This document shows, in pieces, positions 24,644 to 32,892 of a DNA stretch of 32,892 nucleotides (position 1 is its first letter; the number at the start of each line of letters is the position of its first letter). The position numbers and the translations under genes were made by a program. The notes under the pieces were generated by a model. That model saw only the letters and a list, made by a program, of their open reading frames with translations. It was not told where the DNA came from and did no database searches. Source of the DNA: Prosthecobacter debontii (GTDB taxonomy: Bacteria; Verrucomicrobiota; Verrucomicrobiia; Chthoniobacterales; Chthoniobacteraceae); assembly GCA_945905735.1 (NCBI GenBank), contig CAMDQC010000045.1, forward strand, positions 1-32,892, read 5' to 3'.

Positions 24644-25615
24644 ATGAACATCCTAGTCACCGGCGGAGCCGGATACATCGGCAGCATCTGCGTCGAACAA
24701 CTCATCAACGTCGGCCACACCGTGACCGTCTTTGACAACCTCACCGAAGGCCACCGTCTCGCCGTGGACCCACGCGCCACGCTCATCGTCGGCGACCTCC
24801 AGCAGCGGTGCGACATTGAGGACGCTCTGGAAAAAACAGGCCCCGAAGCCGTCATGCACTTCGCCGCCAACGCCCTCGTAGGCGAAAGCATGACGAACCC
24901 CTCGAAGTATTTCCGCAACAACGTCTATGGCGGCATCAACCTCCTCGACGCCATGCACGCCGTCGGCTGCAAGCGCTTCGTTTTCTCCAGCACATGCGCC
25001 ACTTTCGGCATCCCCGAGCGGATGCCGATCGATGAGACACTCCCTCAAAAACCCATCAATCCTTACGGCGAGAGCAAGCTCATGTTCGAGCAAGTCCTCC
25101 GCTGGTATTCCGAAATCCACGAGCTGAAATACGTCGCCCTCCGCTACTTCAACGCCGCCGGAGCCAGCGCCACCTACGGCGAAGACCACCGCATCGAGAC
25201 CCACCTCATCCCGAACGTGCTGAAAGTCGCCCTCGGGCAAAAAGAGCACGTCGAGATTTACGGCACCGACTACCCGACGCCGGACGGCACCTGCATCCGC
25301 GACTACATCCACATCCTCGACCTCGCCCAAGCCCACATGCTCGCCCTCACCGCCCCGCAAAGCGCGAAATACAACCTCGGCACCGGCGGGGGCACCAGCG
25401 TCCGCGAAGTCATCGCCGCCTGCGAGGCCATCACTGGGAAAAAAATTCCCGTCATCGAAAAACCGCGCCGCCCCGGCGACCCACCGCGCCTCATCGCAGG
25501 CAGCGACAAAGTCCGCGCCGAACTCGGCTGGGCACCCCAATACCAAGCCATCGACAAAATCATCGCCCCCGCCTGGGCTTGGCACCTCAAGCACCCGCAC
25601 GGCTACGGGGACTGA
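24644..25615 (+). CDS. galE: UDP-glucose 4-epimerase (323 aa)
   Basis: Interconverts UDP-glucose and UDP-galactose. The NAD-binding GGAGYIG is at 7-13. The catalytic SDR pair is Tyr141 and Lys145 (NPYGESK), and the preceding Ser/Thr motif is SSTCATFG at 116-122 or so. The substrate-binding RYFNAAGA and the C-terminal PRRPGDPPRL are characteristic of GalE. Length is typical. It follows the beta-CASP gene by 40 nt and is convergent to pyrE, with a 214-bp palindrome between them. Confidence 0.96.
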   Translation: MNILVTGGAGYIGSICVEQLINVGHTVTVFDNLTEGHRLAVDPRATLIVGDLQQRCDIEDALEKTGPEAVMHFAANALVGESMTNPSKYFRNNVYGGINLLDAMHAVGCKRFVFSSTCATFGIPERMPIDETLPQKPINPYGESKLMFEQVLRWYSEIHELKYVALRYFNAAGASATYGEDHRIETHLIPNVLKVALGQKEHVEIYGTDYPTPDGTCIRDYIHILDLAQAHMLALTAPQSAKYNLGTGGGTSVREVIAACEAITGKKIPVIEKPRRPGDPPRLIAGSDKVRAELGWAPQYQAIDKIIAPAWAWHLKHPHGYGD

Positions 25616-25624
25616 TACCATCTG

Positions 25625-25838
25625 CCCGAAATAAGGAGACGTTAGCGAGCCGAGCGAGAGGCGGCGGGTAGGGTGGGCGTCTCGCCCGCCTGAACCTTTC
25701 GCACACACGAAGGACGTTCGCCCGCAGGGGACGCCTCTCGACGTGCGATGCGCTACGCGGGACGCGCAGCGCGGCGGGCGGGACGCCCACCCTACCCCGC
25801 GCCAATCGCTCCGTTTCGGAACGGCTCTTTATTTCAGG
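25625..25838. repeat. 214-bp imperfect palindromic element between galE and pyrE
   Basis: The best part of the inverted repeat is 25666-25690 against 25773-25797: 24 of 25 paired. It continues outwards without gaps to 25625 and 25838, with more mismatches; the outer ends read CCCGAAATAAGGAG and, on the other strand, CCTGAAATAAAGAG. The 82-nt centre contains smaller inverted repeats (CCTTTCG/CGAAGG; GCGCT/AGCGC). It fills nearly all of the 232-nt gap between two convergent genes and could terminate both transcripts. Its architecture, long arms plus small inner hairpins, resembles the element at 11927-12040. Confidence 0.75.
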
Positions 25839-25847
25839 CTGATGGGT

Positions 25848-26420
25848 TTAGCTGCCGAAGACTTCGGCTTTTGAGAAGAGGGAGATGAAGGGAAGGCCGA
25901 GAGCGGTAAATTTTTCGCGTCCGCCGGATTCGCGATCCACGAGGCATGCGACGAGGTCGATGATGCCGCCTTCGGCTTGGATGGCTTCGATGGCTTGGAG
26001 GGTGGATTTTCCGCTGGTGATGACGTCGTCCACGACGACGACGTGGTCGCCTTTTTGGAAGTTGCCTTCGACGCGGCGGCCTTGGCCGTGGTCTTTGGCT
26101 TGTTTGCGGACGCAGAAAACCTTGAGCCCGGCGGGGCCGTCCACTTTCCACGAGGCGATGCCGATAGCCATGGCGACGGGGTCTGCTCCCATGGTGAGGC
26201 CGCCGACGGCGGTGGGCTTGAGGGGGCCGAGGGCGGTGCGGATGTGGGCGTAGAGGAGCTGGCCGAGGAGGGTGGCGGCTTCGGGGTTCATGGTGGTGAT
26301 GCGGCAGTCCACGTAGAGGTTGCTTTTTGCGCCGGAGGCGAGGGTGAAGTCGCCGTGGAAGACGGAGTCGCGTTTTAGGAGTTCGAGGAGGCGGTTGCGG
26401 GCTGTGTCGGTGTCGCTCAT
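25848..26420 (-). CDS. pyrE: Orotate phosphoribosyltransferase (190 aa)
   Basis: Joins orotate to PRPP to make OMP in pyrimidine synthesis. The PRPP-binding signature is VVVVDDVITSGKS. RKQAKDHGQGRRVEG is the catalytic loop region, and the N-terminal FTLASGAKSNLYVDCR is standard for PyrE. The start at 26420 is preferred; the frame is open upstream to 26654 but that part is antisense-like shadow of the kinase gene. A promoter-like sequence lies immediately upstream, overlapping the end of the histidine kinase gene. It may also be read from the response-regulator/kinase operon. Confidence 0.96.
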   Translation of the reverse strand: MSDTDTARNRLLELLKRDSVFHGDFTLASGAKSNLYVDCRITTMNPEAATLLGQLLYAHIRTALGPLKPTAVGGLTMGADPVAMAIGIASWKVDGPAGLKVFCVRKQAKDHGQGRRVEGNFQKGDHVVVVDDVITSGKSTLQAIEAIQAEGGIIDLVACLVDRESGGREKFTALGLPFISLFSKAEVFGS

Positions 26421-26431
26421 GTGTGTGGCGG

Positions 26432-26461
26432 TGGGTATCTGGGGGCGGCGGGGGGTGTCAA
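26432..26461 (-). promoter_or_regulatory. Candidate pyrE promoter overlapping the kinase stop codon
   Basis: On the minus strand, a perfect TTGACA (26461-26456) is followed after 18 nt by TACCCA (26437-26432). The predicted transcript start is about 5 nt before the pyrE ATG at 26420. The -35 box contains the histidine kinase stop (TGA). Confidence 0.5.
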
Positions 26462-27903
26462 CGCCGGGGTGGTGGGGCGAGGAAGTTGAGCGGCATGGTG
26501 CGCTTTTTCTGAAGGGCACCAGCGCCTCGGACGGCAGGGAGGATGAATTCAAACTCGGTCCATTCTTCGTCGGAGCGGAGGAGGGCGAGGTCGCCAAACA
26601 TGGCGGCGGCAAGTTCGCGGGCGATGGCGAGGCCCAGGCCGTGTCCGGCAACATCCTCGTTGCCGTCGCCGCGCGAGAAGCGGTCGAAGATGAAGGGCTG
26701 GCGGTCGGGGTGGATGGGGTTGCCGGTATTGGAGACGATGATGCGCGCCCATTTGCCGTAGCGGAATGCGCGGAGGTAGATCATGCCGCCGTTGTAGTTG
26801 TACTTTACGGCGTTCTCGATGAGGTTGAGCAGGACTTGCTCGACGCGGGAGGGGTCTGCGACGGCGAGGAGGGTCTCGGGGCACTCGAATTGGACGGTGA
26901 CGCCTCGGCGTTCTGCGAGGAGTTCGCCGTCTTCGACGCAGCCTTCGATGAGACTGCGGATGTCGGTCTCGACGGTGCGGATTTCGAGGGCTCCGGCGTC
27001 TGCGCGGGCGAGGAGCATGAGGGCCTCGGCGAGGGAGGAGAGGCGGCGGGTTTGGTGGAGGAGGTCGTTGAGGCCGACGCTGTGGGCTTCGGTGAGCCCT
27101 TGGGTTTTGAGGAGGTCTTCGATGGTCATGCGCATGACGGTGACGGGGGTTTTGAGCTGGTGGGAGGCGTCTGCGGAGAAGCGGATGGCGAGTTTGTAGG
27201 CGGATTCGAGGCGGTCGAATGTGCGGTTGAGGACTTCGGTGAGGGCGCGGAGTTCGTCTTCCGAGGTGGGGATGGGAATGCGGCGCTCGAATTCTTCGGC
27301 GGTGATGCTTTGGGCGGCATCAATGATTTCTTGGACGGGGACGAGCGCGCGGCGGGCGACCCATATGCCGCCTGCGAGGCTGAGGAGGATGATGCTGGGG
27401 AGGGCGATGGCGGCGGACCAGAAGATACGCTTCATGGTGGCATCGTAGGTGCCGAGTGGCGTGGCGATGATGAGTTTCATGAGGGGGCTTCTGTAGTGGC
27501 CGAGGCGGAGGTTGCGCCCGTTCAGCGTAAAGTCGGCAAACCGGCCTTCTACGGGAGCGACGGCGTCGAGCGAGTATTCGTGAAGCTGGGGGGAGCGGTA
27601 GGCGAGGTGGCCTTCGGCGTCGAAGACTTCGAGGAGGCGATTTGCCACGGAGTCGGGGAGCATCTCGGCGGTGACGGTGATGCCGCCGTCGCTGCGCCGG
27701 AGGGCTTTGCGGTCGAGCTCCCAGAGGGTCTCTCGGCCTTCACGGTCCATGCGCTGATGGACGACATCGAGCATTTCCGCCTGAAGGAAAAGGAACATGC
27801 TTACGAATGCGACGGCGATGGTGCCGCCAGCGACGAGAGCACAGGCGAGGGCGACTTTTGCCCGGAGTGGCCAGGATCGCCACCGCAACCGGGCGAACTT
27901 CAT
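26458..27903 (-). CDS. Sensor histidine kinase (481 aa)
   Basis: Membrane sensor of a two-component system, partner of the regulator just upstream. Two membrane helices (about 19-42 and 161-183) flank a periplasmic sensor of about 120 residues without a recognisable ligand motif. A HAMP-like segment follows (RRALVPVQEIIDAAQSITAEEF). The H-box has His248 in ADASHQLKTPVTV. The ATP-binding domain shows the N-box (NLIENAVKYN), DRFSRGDG and GHGLGLAIA. The start overlaps the regulator's stop by 4 nt (ATGA), so expression is coupled. The signal sensed cannot be told. Confidence 0.95.
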   Translation of the reverse strand: MKFARLRWRSWPLRAKVALACALVAGGTIAVAFVSMFLFLQAEMLDVVHQRMDREGRETLWELDRKALRRSDGGITVTAEMLPDSVANRLLEVFDAEGHLAYRSPQLHEYSLDAVAPVEGRFADFTLNGRNLRLGHYRSPLMKLIIATPLGTYDATMKRIFWSAAIALPSIILLSLAGGIWVARRALVPVQEIIDAAQSITAEEFERRIPIPTSEDELRALTEVLNRTFDRLESAYKLAIRFSADASHQLKTPVTVMRMTIEDLLKTQGLTEAHSVGLNDLLHQTRRLSSLAEALMLLARADAGALEIRTVETDIRSLIEGCVEDGELLAERRGVTVQFECPETLLAVADPSRVEQVLLNLIENAVKYNYNGGMIYLRAFRYGKWARIIVSNTGNPIHPDRQPFIFDRFSRGDGNEDVAGHGLGLAIARELAAAMFGDLALLRSDEEWTEFEFILPAVRGAGALQKKRTMPLNFLAPPPRR

Positions 27904-28601
27904 GCCGCCGTGGCGACGGGCGCTTCCACGGAGGTCTCCTGCATCATGTAGCCGATGTTGCGGATGGTCTGGATGAGCTTCACGGGGAAGTCCTCGTCCA
28001 CCTTCCGCCGGAGCCGCTGGATATAGACGTCCACGGCGTTCGTCTCGTCATCGAGGGCGCTCTTCCAAACGTGTTCGCAGAGCTCGGTGCGGGTGAACGC
28101 GCGCCCTGGATTGTGCATGAGGAAGTTGAGCAGTCCGTATTCGCGGATGGAGAGGTAGAGCTTCGTGCCACTGCGAAAAACGTCGCGCGTCGTTTCGTTC
28201 AGGACGAGGTCCGCCATGCGGAGAATGGGCGACTTTTGCGCGCCTACGCGGCGTGTGAGTGCGTGGACGCGGGCGATGAGTTCTTCCATGGCGAAGGGCT
28301 TTGGCAGGTAGTCGTCTGCGCCCTCGTCGAGCCCTTGGATGCGGTCATCCTTGCTGCCGCGCGCCGTTAAAATGAGCACGGGCGTGGAAATGCTGCGCTC
28401 CCGGACGGCTCGGAGAATCTCGATGCCATCCACGCCGGGAAGCGCGAGGTCGAGGATGATGATGTCGTACGGTTTTGTAGTCGCAGCGGTGAGACCTTCG
28501 TCCCCACGGAGGATGGATACGACCTCGTGGCCGACCTCGGTGAGAGCTTTGGTTACGAACTGTGCGATCTTCTTTTCGTCTTCGATGAGTAGGATGTTCA
28601 T
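27900..28601 (-). CDS. OmpR-family response regulator (233 aa)
   Basis: Receiver domain with phospho-acceptor Asp51 (IIILDLALPGVDG), acidic pair at 7-8 and conserved Lys in LPKPFA. A C-terminal winged-helix DNA-binding domain follows (LNFLMHNPGRAFTRTELCEHVW ... VDVYIQRLRRKV). The start at 28601 (MNILLIEDEKK) is used; upstream in-frame codons to 28709 do not match the family. First gene of a run regulator-kinase-pyrE. No target site can be named. Confidence 0.96.
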   Translation of the reverse strand: MNILLIEDEKKIAQFVTKALTEVGHEVVSILRGDEGLTAATTKPYDIIILDLALPGVDGIEILRAVRERSISTPVLILTARGSKDDRIQGLDEGADDYLPKPFAMEELIARVHALTRRVGAQKSPILRMADLVLNETTRDVFRSGTKLYLSIREYGLLNFLMHNPGRAFTRTELCEHVWKSALDDETNAVDVYIQRLRRKVDEDFPVKLIQTIRNIGYMMQETSVEAPVATAA

Positions 28602-28715
28602 GGGCGGTTGATCAGTTGTGACGAGTGCAAGGTGGCATGGCGCAGTGAGTTTGACGAGAGAAGAAGGGAACTGTTCACCCGAATCACAACAAATTAACCC
28701 GAACGCCACGAATAG

Positions 28716-28844
28716 ACCGCAGATGAACGCGAATTTCCGCAGATATTGTTGCTCGCGAATGCTCTGCGGGGACCGGCGTTTCTCGTCCGCACGAAAATCT
28801 CCAGCTCTCGCTTATCTGCGTTGATTTGCGCGTATCTGCGGTTT
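28716..28844. repeat. Palindromic repeat with CCGCAGAT-type arms
   Basis: The left arm at about 28716-28745 and the reverse complement of 28812-28844 both read ACCGCAGAT...CGCAGATA with internal mismatches. Each arm holds two tandem CGCAGAT units. The 66-nt centre is unremarkable. It is the kind of short intergenic interspersed palindrome found in many copies in some genomes; copy number here cannot be checked. It lies in the 272-nt gap between the surface-protein stop and the regulator start; 28602-28715 shows no gene. Confidence 0.65.
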
Positions 28845-28845
28845 C

Positions 28846-28873
28846 AAAAGCGGCGTTTACGCCTACCGCTTTT
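28846..28873 (-). terminator. Likely intrinsic terminator of the surface-protein gene
   Basis: On the minus strand the hairpin AAAAGCGG / CCGCTTTT starts directly after the stop codon at 28874-28876 and ends in a T-run. An alternative fold pairs GGCG with CGCC around TAAA inside. The A/T flanks make it usable in both directions. Confidence 0.65.
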
Positions 28874-31800
28874 CTACGGGACCCAGGCGGTTACCACTCC
28901 GGTCGTTTTGTCGGTGAAGGTCGCGAGGATGGCGAAGCCGCCGATGAAGTTCGTGGAGCCGCCTTGGCCGATGGCTCCGAGGACGGGGCCGAGGACGGTG
29001 AAGGTCTTCACAGTTTTATCGCCGCCGACGAACGAGACGCTTTGCCCGTTGCGGAATGCGAGTTGCAGAAGGCCGGTGGAGTCTTCGACCCACAGGCCGG
29101 TGTCGTTGGCTTTGGAGATTGCTCCTTTTACTGTGCCTTTGAGGGTGGCGACGAATGCGGCTCCGTCGTTGGCCCATGCGAGGGACTTGAAGGTTGCGAA
29201 GTTCGCGTTGGCTACATCGGGCGCGAGGGTGCCTTCGCGGGCAAGTGGCTCGATGACGGTCCCAGCGGCGTTGTGTCGCCAGATGCCGACGTCGTTTGTG
29301 GCGGCGACTCCGCCGAGATTTGCTTTGAGAGTGCCGATGAAGCCGACGCGGTTGGCGTCGCCGCTCACGGGGTCGGAGAACTTGGTGAAGTAGGAGTTCG
29401 CGATGTTCGGCGCAGGGTTGGATTCCTGCATGACTCTGGAGATCGTCCCAGCGGCGCTGAGGCGAATGAGGACGATGTCGCTGGTTGCGGAGGCGTTGCC
29501 GGTATTCGGGATGAGTTGGGCGAGGACGCTGACGCCACCATCGTCGGCGAGGACCGGGAGTCCGAAGGATTTGATCTGCGAGCCTGCAAGCTGAGAAAGG
29601 CTGAAGCCCGTGCGGAGGAGCACGGACTTCGACCCGTCGCTGTTGAAGCGCATGATCGCCGACGACTTATCTACAAATCCGATTCGCGCGACGACTGCAC
29701 CGCTGTTGTTAAAGCCACGGCGCTGGCCGAGTGTCGTCTTCTCCGATGGGCCGAAGATGGCGAGGGTTTTGACGACGCGACTGACGCCGCCGATGTTGGG
29801 GGTGGTGTTGGGGAGAGTGGCACCTTCGTAGATGACGGGCTCGATGCCGCCCATGGCGGTTTCGCGCCAGATTCCGGAGTCAAATCCGCTGGGGCCACCT
29901 TTGAATTTTGCGACGAAAATGAGGCGTCCATCATCGGGGAGCGCGATGTCTCCGAACGATACGAAAGTAATGCCGCTGACGGGGCTCGCGATATTGGGGA
30001 AGAGAAGCGGTGGGACGGCCATTTTGCCCTGCGCGACGCGCCGAATATCGCCACCGCTGGAGCGCACCCAGATGCCGTCGGCGGTGCCTGCGGGCGCTTT
30101 ATTGAGGCCGCCTTTGAACCCGATGTCGCCGCCTGCATTCACTGCGAGGGCGCCGATTTTTCCAAAGGTGAGCGTGCTTCCCGGTGCAGTGGTGACTCCG
30201 AGGCGGATGACCGGCACGGGCGGGTTGCCGAAGAACAGGGCACCGACTTTTTTGCGGTCGGGCGTGATCTCCGTCCCGACAAATGCGACGCGGCCATCGG
30301 CGCTGACGCCGGGCTGGCCTACGGTGGCGAGGAGGGTGCCATCGGGCTCGCCGCTGACCGTGCCATTTTTCGCCGCAAGGCCGAAGGAGATGGGGTGGGC
30401 AAGGCGGACGGTGGCGGTGCCTTGGGCCGTGCCGCCGTTGCCATCCGAGATGGTGTAGGTGAAGGTGTCGGAGAGGGTGAAGCCTGAGCCGATGGTGTAG
30501 GTGACGCTGTTGCCGTTTTGGGCCACGGTGCCGAACGCGCCGTTCTGCACACTGGTGAGGCTGAGGGTGTTGCCTTCTACGTCGGTGTCGTTGCTGACGA
30601 TGTTCGTCTCGACTCCGGCGACGACGATGTCCGTGACGACGACAGGGTTGTCGTTCACGGGCGCGAGGTTGATGGATACGGTGGCTGGCGTGGAGTCGAG
30701 CAGACCGTCGCGCGATTTGAAGGTAAAGGAGTCGGTGCCGTTGTAGTTCTGCGCGGGGGTGTAGGTGATGTTTGGCAATGTGCCGGAGAGCGTGCCGTGC
30801 GCGGGCGAGGTGACGATGGTGTAGGTGAGGGTGTCGCCGGGGTTCACGTCGGTGCCGGCGAGGACGATTGCTTTGGCGATGTCTTCGGTGGCTTCTACGC
30901 TCTGCGGTGTGGCGACGGGGGCCTCGTTCACGGTGAGCGTGGCTACGTTGCTGGTGACTGGGGTGGTGCCGTTGGAGACGACGACGTAGTAGCTGCCCGC
31001 GTTGCCCGCGTTGAGGGTGGCAAATGAGAGCGTCGCAGCAGTCTCGCCATCCAGGATCGCGTCGTTTTTGAACCACTGGTAAGTGTATGCGCCGGGGATG
31101 CCGGTGACGACGGTGAAGGCCGCCGTTGTGCCGATATTGATGCGCTGATCGGCCAGCGGCGTGGGGATGGTCGCGGTGGGGAGATTCGTGGTGAAAGTGA
31201 GCGCGGTGCCCGACATGGAGAACGTCCCGTCGAGGCCGGTGCGGAGGTTCGCAAACGCGAAGTCGCCCGCGACGAAGGACGTGCTGCCGAAGTTCGCAAA
31301 AGTGTAGGTGCGCCCGCCTTCGCCAGTGCCGCCGAAGTCGAACTCGTAAGGCGCTCCGCCTTGCGGGTCTTTATGAAATTTGCCGCTGCCGAGCGCGAGC
31401 GTGTCGGACTGATTGCCCGTGCCGAGGTCCATACGCATGTTGCCGGTGCGCCAGTAAAGTGCAGCGGCTGTGAGCGTGCCGACGCCGTTATTTCCGGGCT
31501 CTACGCTGCCGCCATTGAGGAGAATGGTGCCGACCGACCCTGCACCTGCGAGCGTGGCGTTGCCGCTGACGATCGAAGTGCCGCCAGGAGGCGTGCTGCC
31601 GGTGACGAGGAGACGGCCTTCCATGATCTGTGTGTGGCCGAGGAAGGTGTTCGTGGCGGTCAATTCGAGCGTGCCTAGGCCGGTTTTCAGCAGGTCATTT
31701 TGGACGGTGCCGGAGATAACGCCGGAGACGCGCGCCCAGTCGGTGCTGGAGTTCGCATTTTCCTGCACATGGATCTCGCGAGCGTTGTAGTTGAGCGAGG

Positions 31801-32892
31801 AGATGTCGTTCGTATTCGCCAGCGAGGTGAGGTTGATGGGGTTGGTAAAATCAACCATCGCTGTGCCAGTCGGCGAGTTCAGGGTGAGGGAATGGCCGGA
31901 GCGAACGAACCCGAGGTCTTCCCAAAAGATAGCACTGCCGCTGTTGAGCGTGACGGTGACGTTGGCCCCGAGGGCAGCGAAGCCGCCGCTGCCGCGATCG
32001 TCAGGGTCGGAAGTTGCGGGTAGGATGGTGCCGCTCCAGTTCACCTTGCCAGCGCCTGCTCCGGTGTTTCTTGCGAATGTGCCGCCGCCTTGGATTTCGA
32101 GGACGCCGCCCCGGAAGCGGATTTCGCCACCGGGCAAGCTGCTGTCGGGCGTCGCGCGGAGGACGCCACCGTTGATCGCAGTAGTTCCGACGAGGCCGAC
32201 GTTCGCGACGTTGCTGAGGACGAGCACGCCTTGGCCGGATTTCACGAGCGCTTGCGTGCTGGCTGCGACGCTGGCTTCCACGCTGAGCGTCGCTTTATCC
32301 ACATGGAAAAAGCGCGTCGCCGTGCCGCTGATCCCGCCGCCGCCCGTGGAGCGGATCGTGAAGTCGTTGTTGCCGGAAAGCAGGATGGCCGTCGTATTGA
32401 GGTGGCCGCTGCCAGCGATGTTCAACGATTGCCCGGAACCAGTGGGAGCGAGCTTCACCGAGTTCACGTCGAACGACGCCGCGCCGCTGGGAGTGGCCTG
32501 GGTGCTGGTCACGCGGGCGTTATCCACCGCAGTGAGCGCGGCACTCCACGCGACGGTGCTTACGGGCGCTACGCCGTCCACCGTGTGTGTCGCAAAATCC
32601 ACCGTCGGCGTCACGCTGGCGGTCCCACTTGCAGGGCCAGTGACCGTCGCCCAGCCGACGGATGCCGTCCCGACGGTCGTATTCAGCAGCTCGTTGCGAA
32701 GCGGGACGGGAGTCGTGCCGTTTAGCAAAAACTTCGGTCCAAAAACACCCTGCCCGAGCAAGACGTATTGCGGCGTCGAGTTGTCATTCGTGGCGGAGAA
32801 ATTGACCGTCGCAAACTGCGAAATGATGTTCTGTTCGCGGGAGTAGTTTTGGAACGTCAGCGCCGTATCCGCACTGCCGCCCGCTCGGTGAA
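28874..32892 (-). CDS. Giant surface protein: beta-strand repeats, Ig-like and cadherin-like modules, propeller-like C-terminus (5' end beyond window)
   Basis: Partial: the frame runs open to the window edge, so the N-terminus and export signal are not seen. Autotransporter-associated beta-strand repeats (GVLVLSNVANVG...INGGVLRAT near 32130-32235; GLGTLELTATNTFLGHTQI near 31580-31690) come first. An Ig-like domain (YTYQWFKNDAILDGETAATL ... GSYYVVVSNG, about 30935-31165) follows. Then come two cadherin/Big-9-like modules (about 30410-30930; ITYTPAQNYNGTDSFTFKS, DTFTYTISDGNGG). The last 500 residues (28874-30405) are about six repeats around the pattern GIW....G.I..V....G, perhaps a beta-propeller. 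No autotransporter barrel, PEP-CTERM or LPxTG tail follows; it ends TAWVP. Likely adhesin or matrix protein. Confidence 0.88.
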   Translation of the reverse strand, partial: HRAGGSADTALTFQNYSREQNIISQFATVNFSATNDNSTPQYVLLGQGVFGPKFLLNGTTPVPLRNELLNTTVGTASVGWATVTGPASGTASVTPTVDFATHTVDGVAPVSTVAWSAALTAVDNARVTSTQATPSGAASFDVNSVKLAPTGSGQSLNIAGSGHLNTTAILLSGNNDFTIRSTGGGGISGTATRFFHVDKATLSVEASVAASTQALVKSGQGVLVLSNVANVGLVGTTAINGGVLRATPDSSLPGGEIRFRGGVLEIQGGGTFARNTGAGAGKVNWSGTILPATSDPDDRGSGGFAALGANVTVTLNSGSAIFWEDLGFVRSGHSLTLNSPTGTAMVDFTNPINLTSLANTNDISSLNYNAREIHVQENANSSTDWARVSGVISGTVQNDLLKTGLGTLELTATNTFLGHTQIMEGRLLVTGSTPPGGTSIVSGNATLAGAGSVGTILLNGGSVEPGNNGVGTLTAAALYWRTGNMRMDLGTGNQSDTLALGSGKFHKDPQGGAPYEFDFGGTGEGGRTYTFANFGSTSFVAGDFAFANLRTGLDGTFSMSGTALTFTTNLPTATIPTPLADQRINIGTTAAFTVVTGIPGAYTYQWFKNDAILDGETAATLSFATLNAGNAGSYYVVVSNGTTPVTSNVATLTVNEAPVATPQSVEATEDIAKAIVLAGTDVNPGDTLTYTIVTSPAHGTLSGTLPNITYTPAQNYNGTDSFTFKSRDGLLDSTPATVSINLAPVNDNPVVVTDIVVAGVETNIVSNDTDVEGNTLSLTSVQNGAFGTVAQNGNSVTYTIGSGFTLSDTFTYTISDGNGGTAQGTATVRLAHPISFGLAAKNGTVSGEPDGTLLATVGQPGVSADGRVAFVGTEITPDRKKVGALFFGNPPVPVIRLGVTTAPGSTLTFGKIGALAVNAGGDIGFKGGLNKAPAGTADGIWVRSSGGDIRRVAQGKMAVPPLLFPNIASPVSGITFVSFGDIALPDDGRLIFVAKFKGGPSGFDSGIWRETAMGGIEPVIYEGATLPNTTPNIGGVSRVVKTLAIFGPSEKTTLGQRRGFNNSGAVVARIGFVDKSSAIMRFNSDGSKSVLLRTGFSLSQLAGSQIKSFGLPVLADDGGVSVLAQLIPNTGNASATSDIVLIRLSAAGTISRVMQESNPAPNIANSYFTKFSDPVSGDANRVGFIGTLKANLGGVAATNDVGIWRHNAAGTVIEPLAREGTLAPDVANANFATFKSLAWANDGAAFVATLKGTVKGAISKANDTGLWVEDSTGLLQLAFRNGQSVSFVGGDKTVKTFTVLGPVLGAIGQGGSTNFIGGFAILATFTDKTTGVVTAWVP

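Noticed and set aside
3639..25650. Shared string AGACGTTAGCGA near 3646 and in the palindrome at 25625-25838
   Set aside because: Only 12 nt in common with no extended similarity; it could be chance.
26320..27951. 543-codon plus-strand frame opposite the histidine kinase
   Set aside because: Antisense shadow; the kinase has all its motifs.
28826..30487. 553-codon plus-strand frame opposite the surface protein
   Set aside because: Shadow of the surface-protein frame; no domain.

Overview
The window is high in G+C and reads as chromosome of a Verrucomicrobia-type (PVC superphylum) bacterium, probably Spartobacteria/Chthoniobacterales-like. That placement is an inference from family content: a PSCyt1-PSCyt2-PSD1 protein, two secreted proteins with SLA1-homology-like (SHD1) segments, a very large secreted protein with autotransporter-associated beta-strand repeats and Ig/cadherin-like modules, a family-10 pectate lyase module, and a tricorn-like protease with a signal peptide. 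Few genes have a clear Shine-Dalgarno sequence, and several likely promoters sit almost on the start codon.

Layout. 233-3580 (+): tricorn-like S41 protease. 3647-4915 (-) and 5018-6490 (+): a divergent pair of SHD1 proteins, the second with two retropepsin-like domains. 6494-8107: a small cassette holding a lower-G+C Fic gene, bounded by a duplicated 61-bp piece of the 3' end of the homoserine dehydrogenase gene. 8108-11188 (-): aspS-hom operon. 11344-11859 (+): small secreted protein of unknown role. 11927-12040: perfect 29-bp inverted repeat enclosing three mini-hairpins. 12145-12708 (+): pabA/trpG-type amidotransferase. 12662-16919 (-): a five-gene run of L,D-transpeptidase, lipoprotein esterase, Der GTPase, CbiX-type chelatase and a DR2241-like 4Fe-4S protein, with two 4-nt ATGA overlaps. 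16999-17664 (+): secreted protein of unknown role. 17701-20061 (+): PSD1-family cytochrome-like protein. 20063-21880 (-): polysaccharide deacetylase fused to PL10 pectate lyase. 21969-24603 (+): CHASE2 membrane protein and beta-CASP RNase-like hydrolase. 24644-25615 (+): galE. 25625-25838: 214-bp imperfect palindrome. 25848-28601 (-): response regulator, histidine kinase, pyrE. 28716-28844: a third palindromic repeat. 28874 to the window end (-): giant surface protein, 5' end outside the window.

Together the genes are mostly housekeeping (aspS, hom, der, galE, pyrE, pabA) with a strong secreted layer for handling polymers at the cell surface (tricorn-like protease, retropepsins, esterase, deacetylase/pectate lyase, L,D-transpeptidase, adhesin). 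The most informative anomaly is the Fic cassette: the stub of hom beside it differs from the intact gene almost only at synonymous sites, as expected if the cassette arrived by recombination from a related genome. I see no rRNA, tRNA, CRISPR array, transposase or integrase gene.
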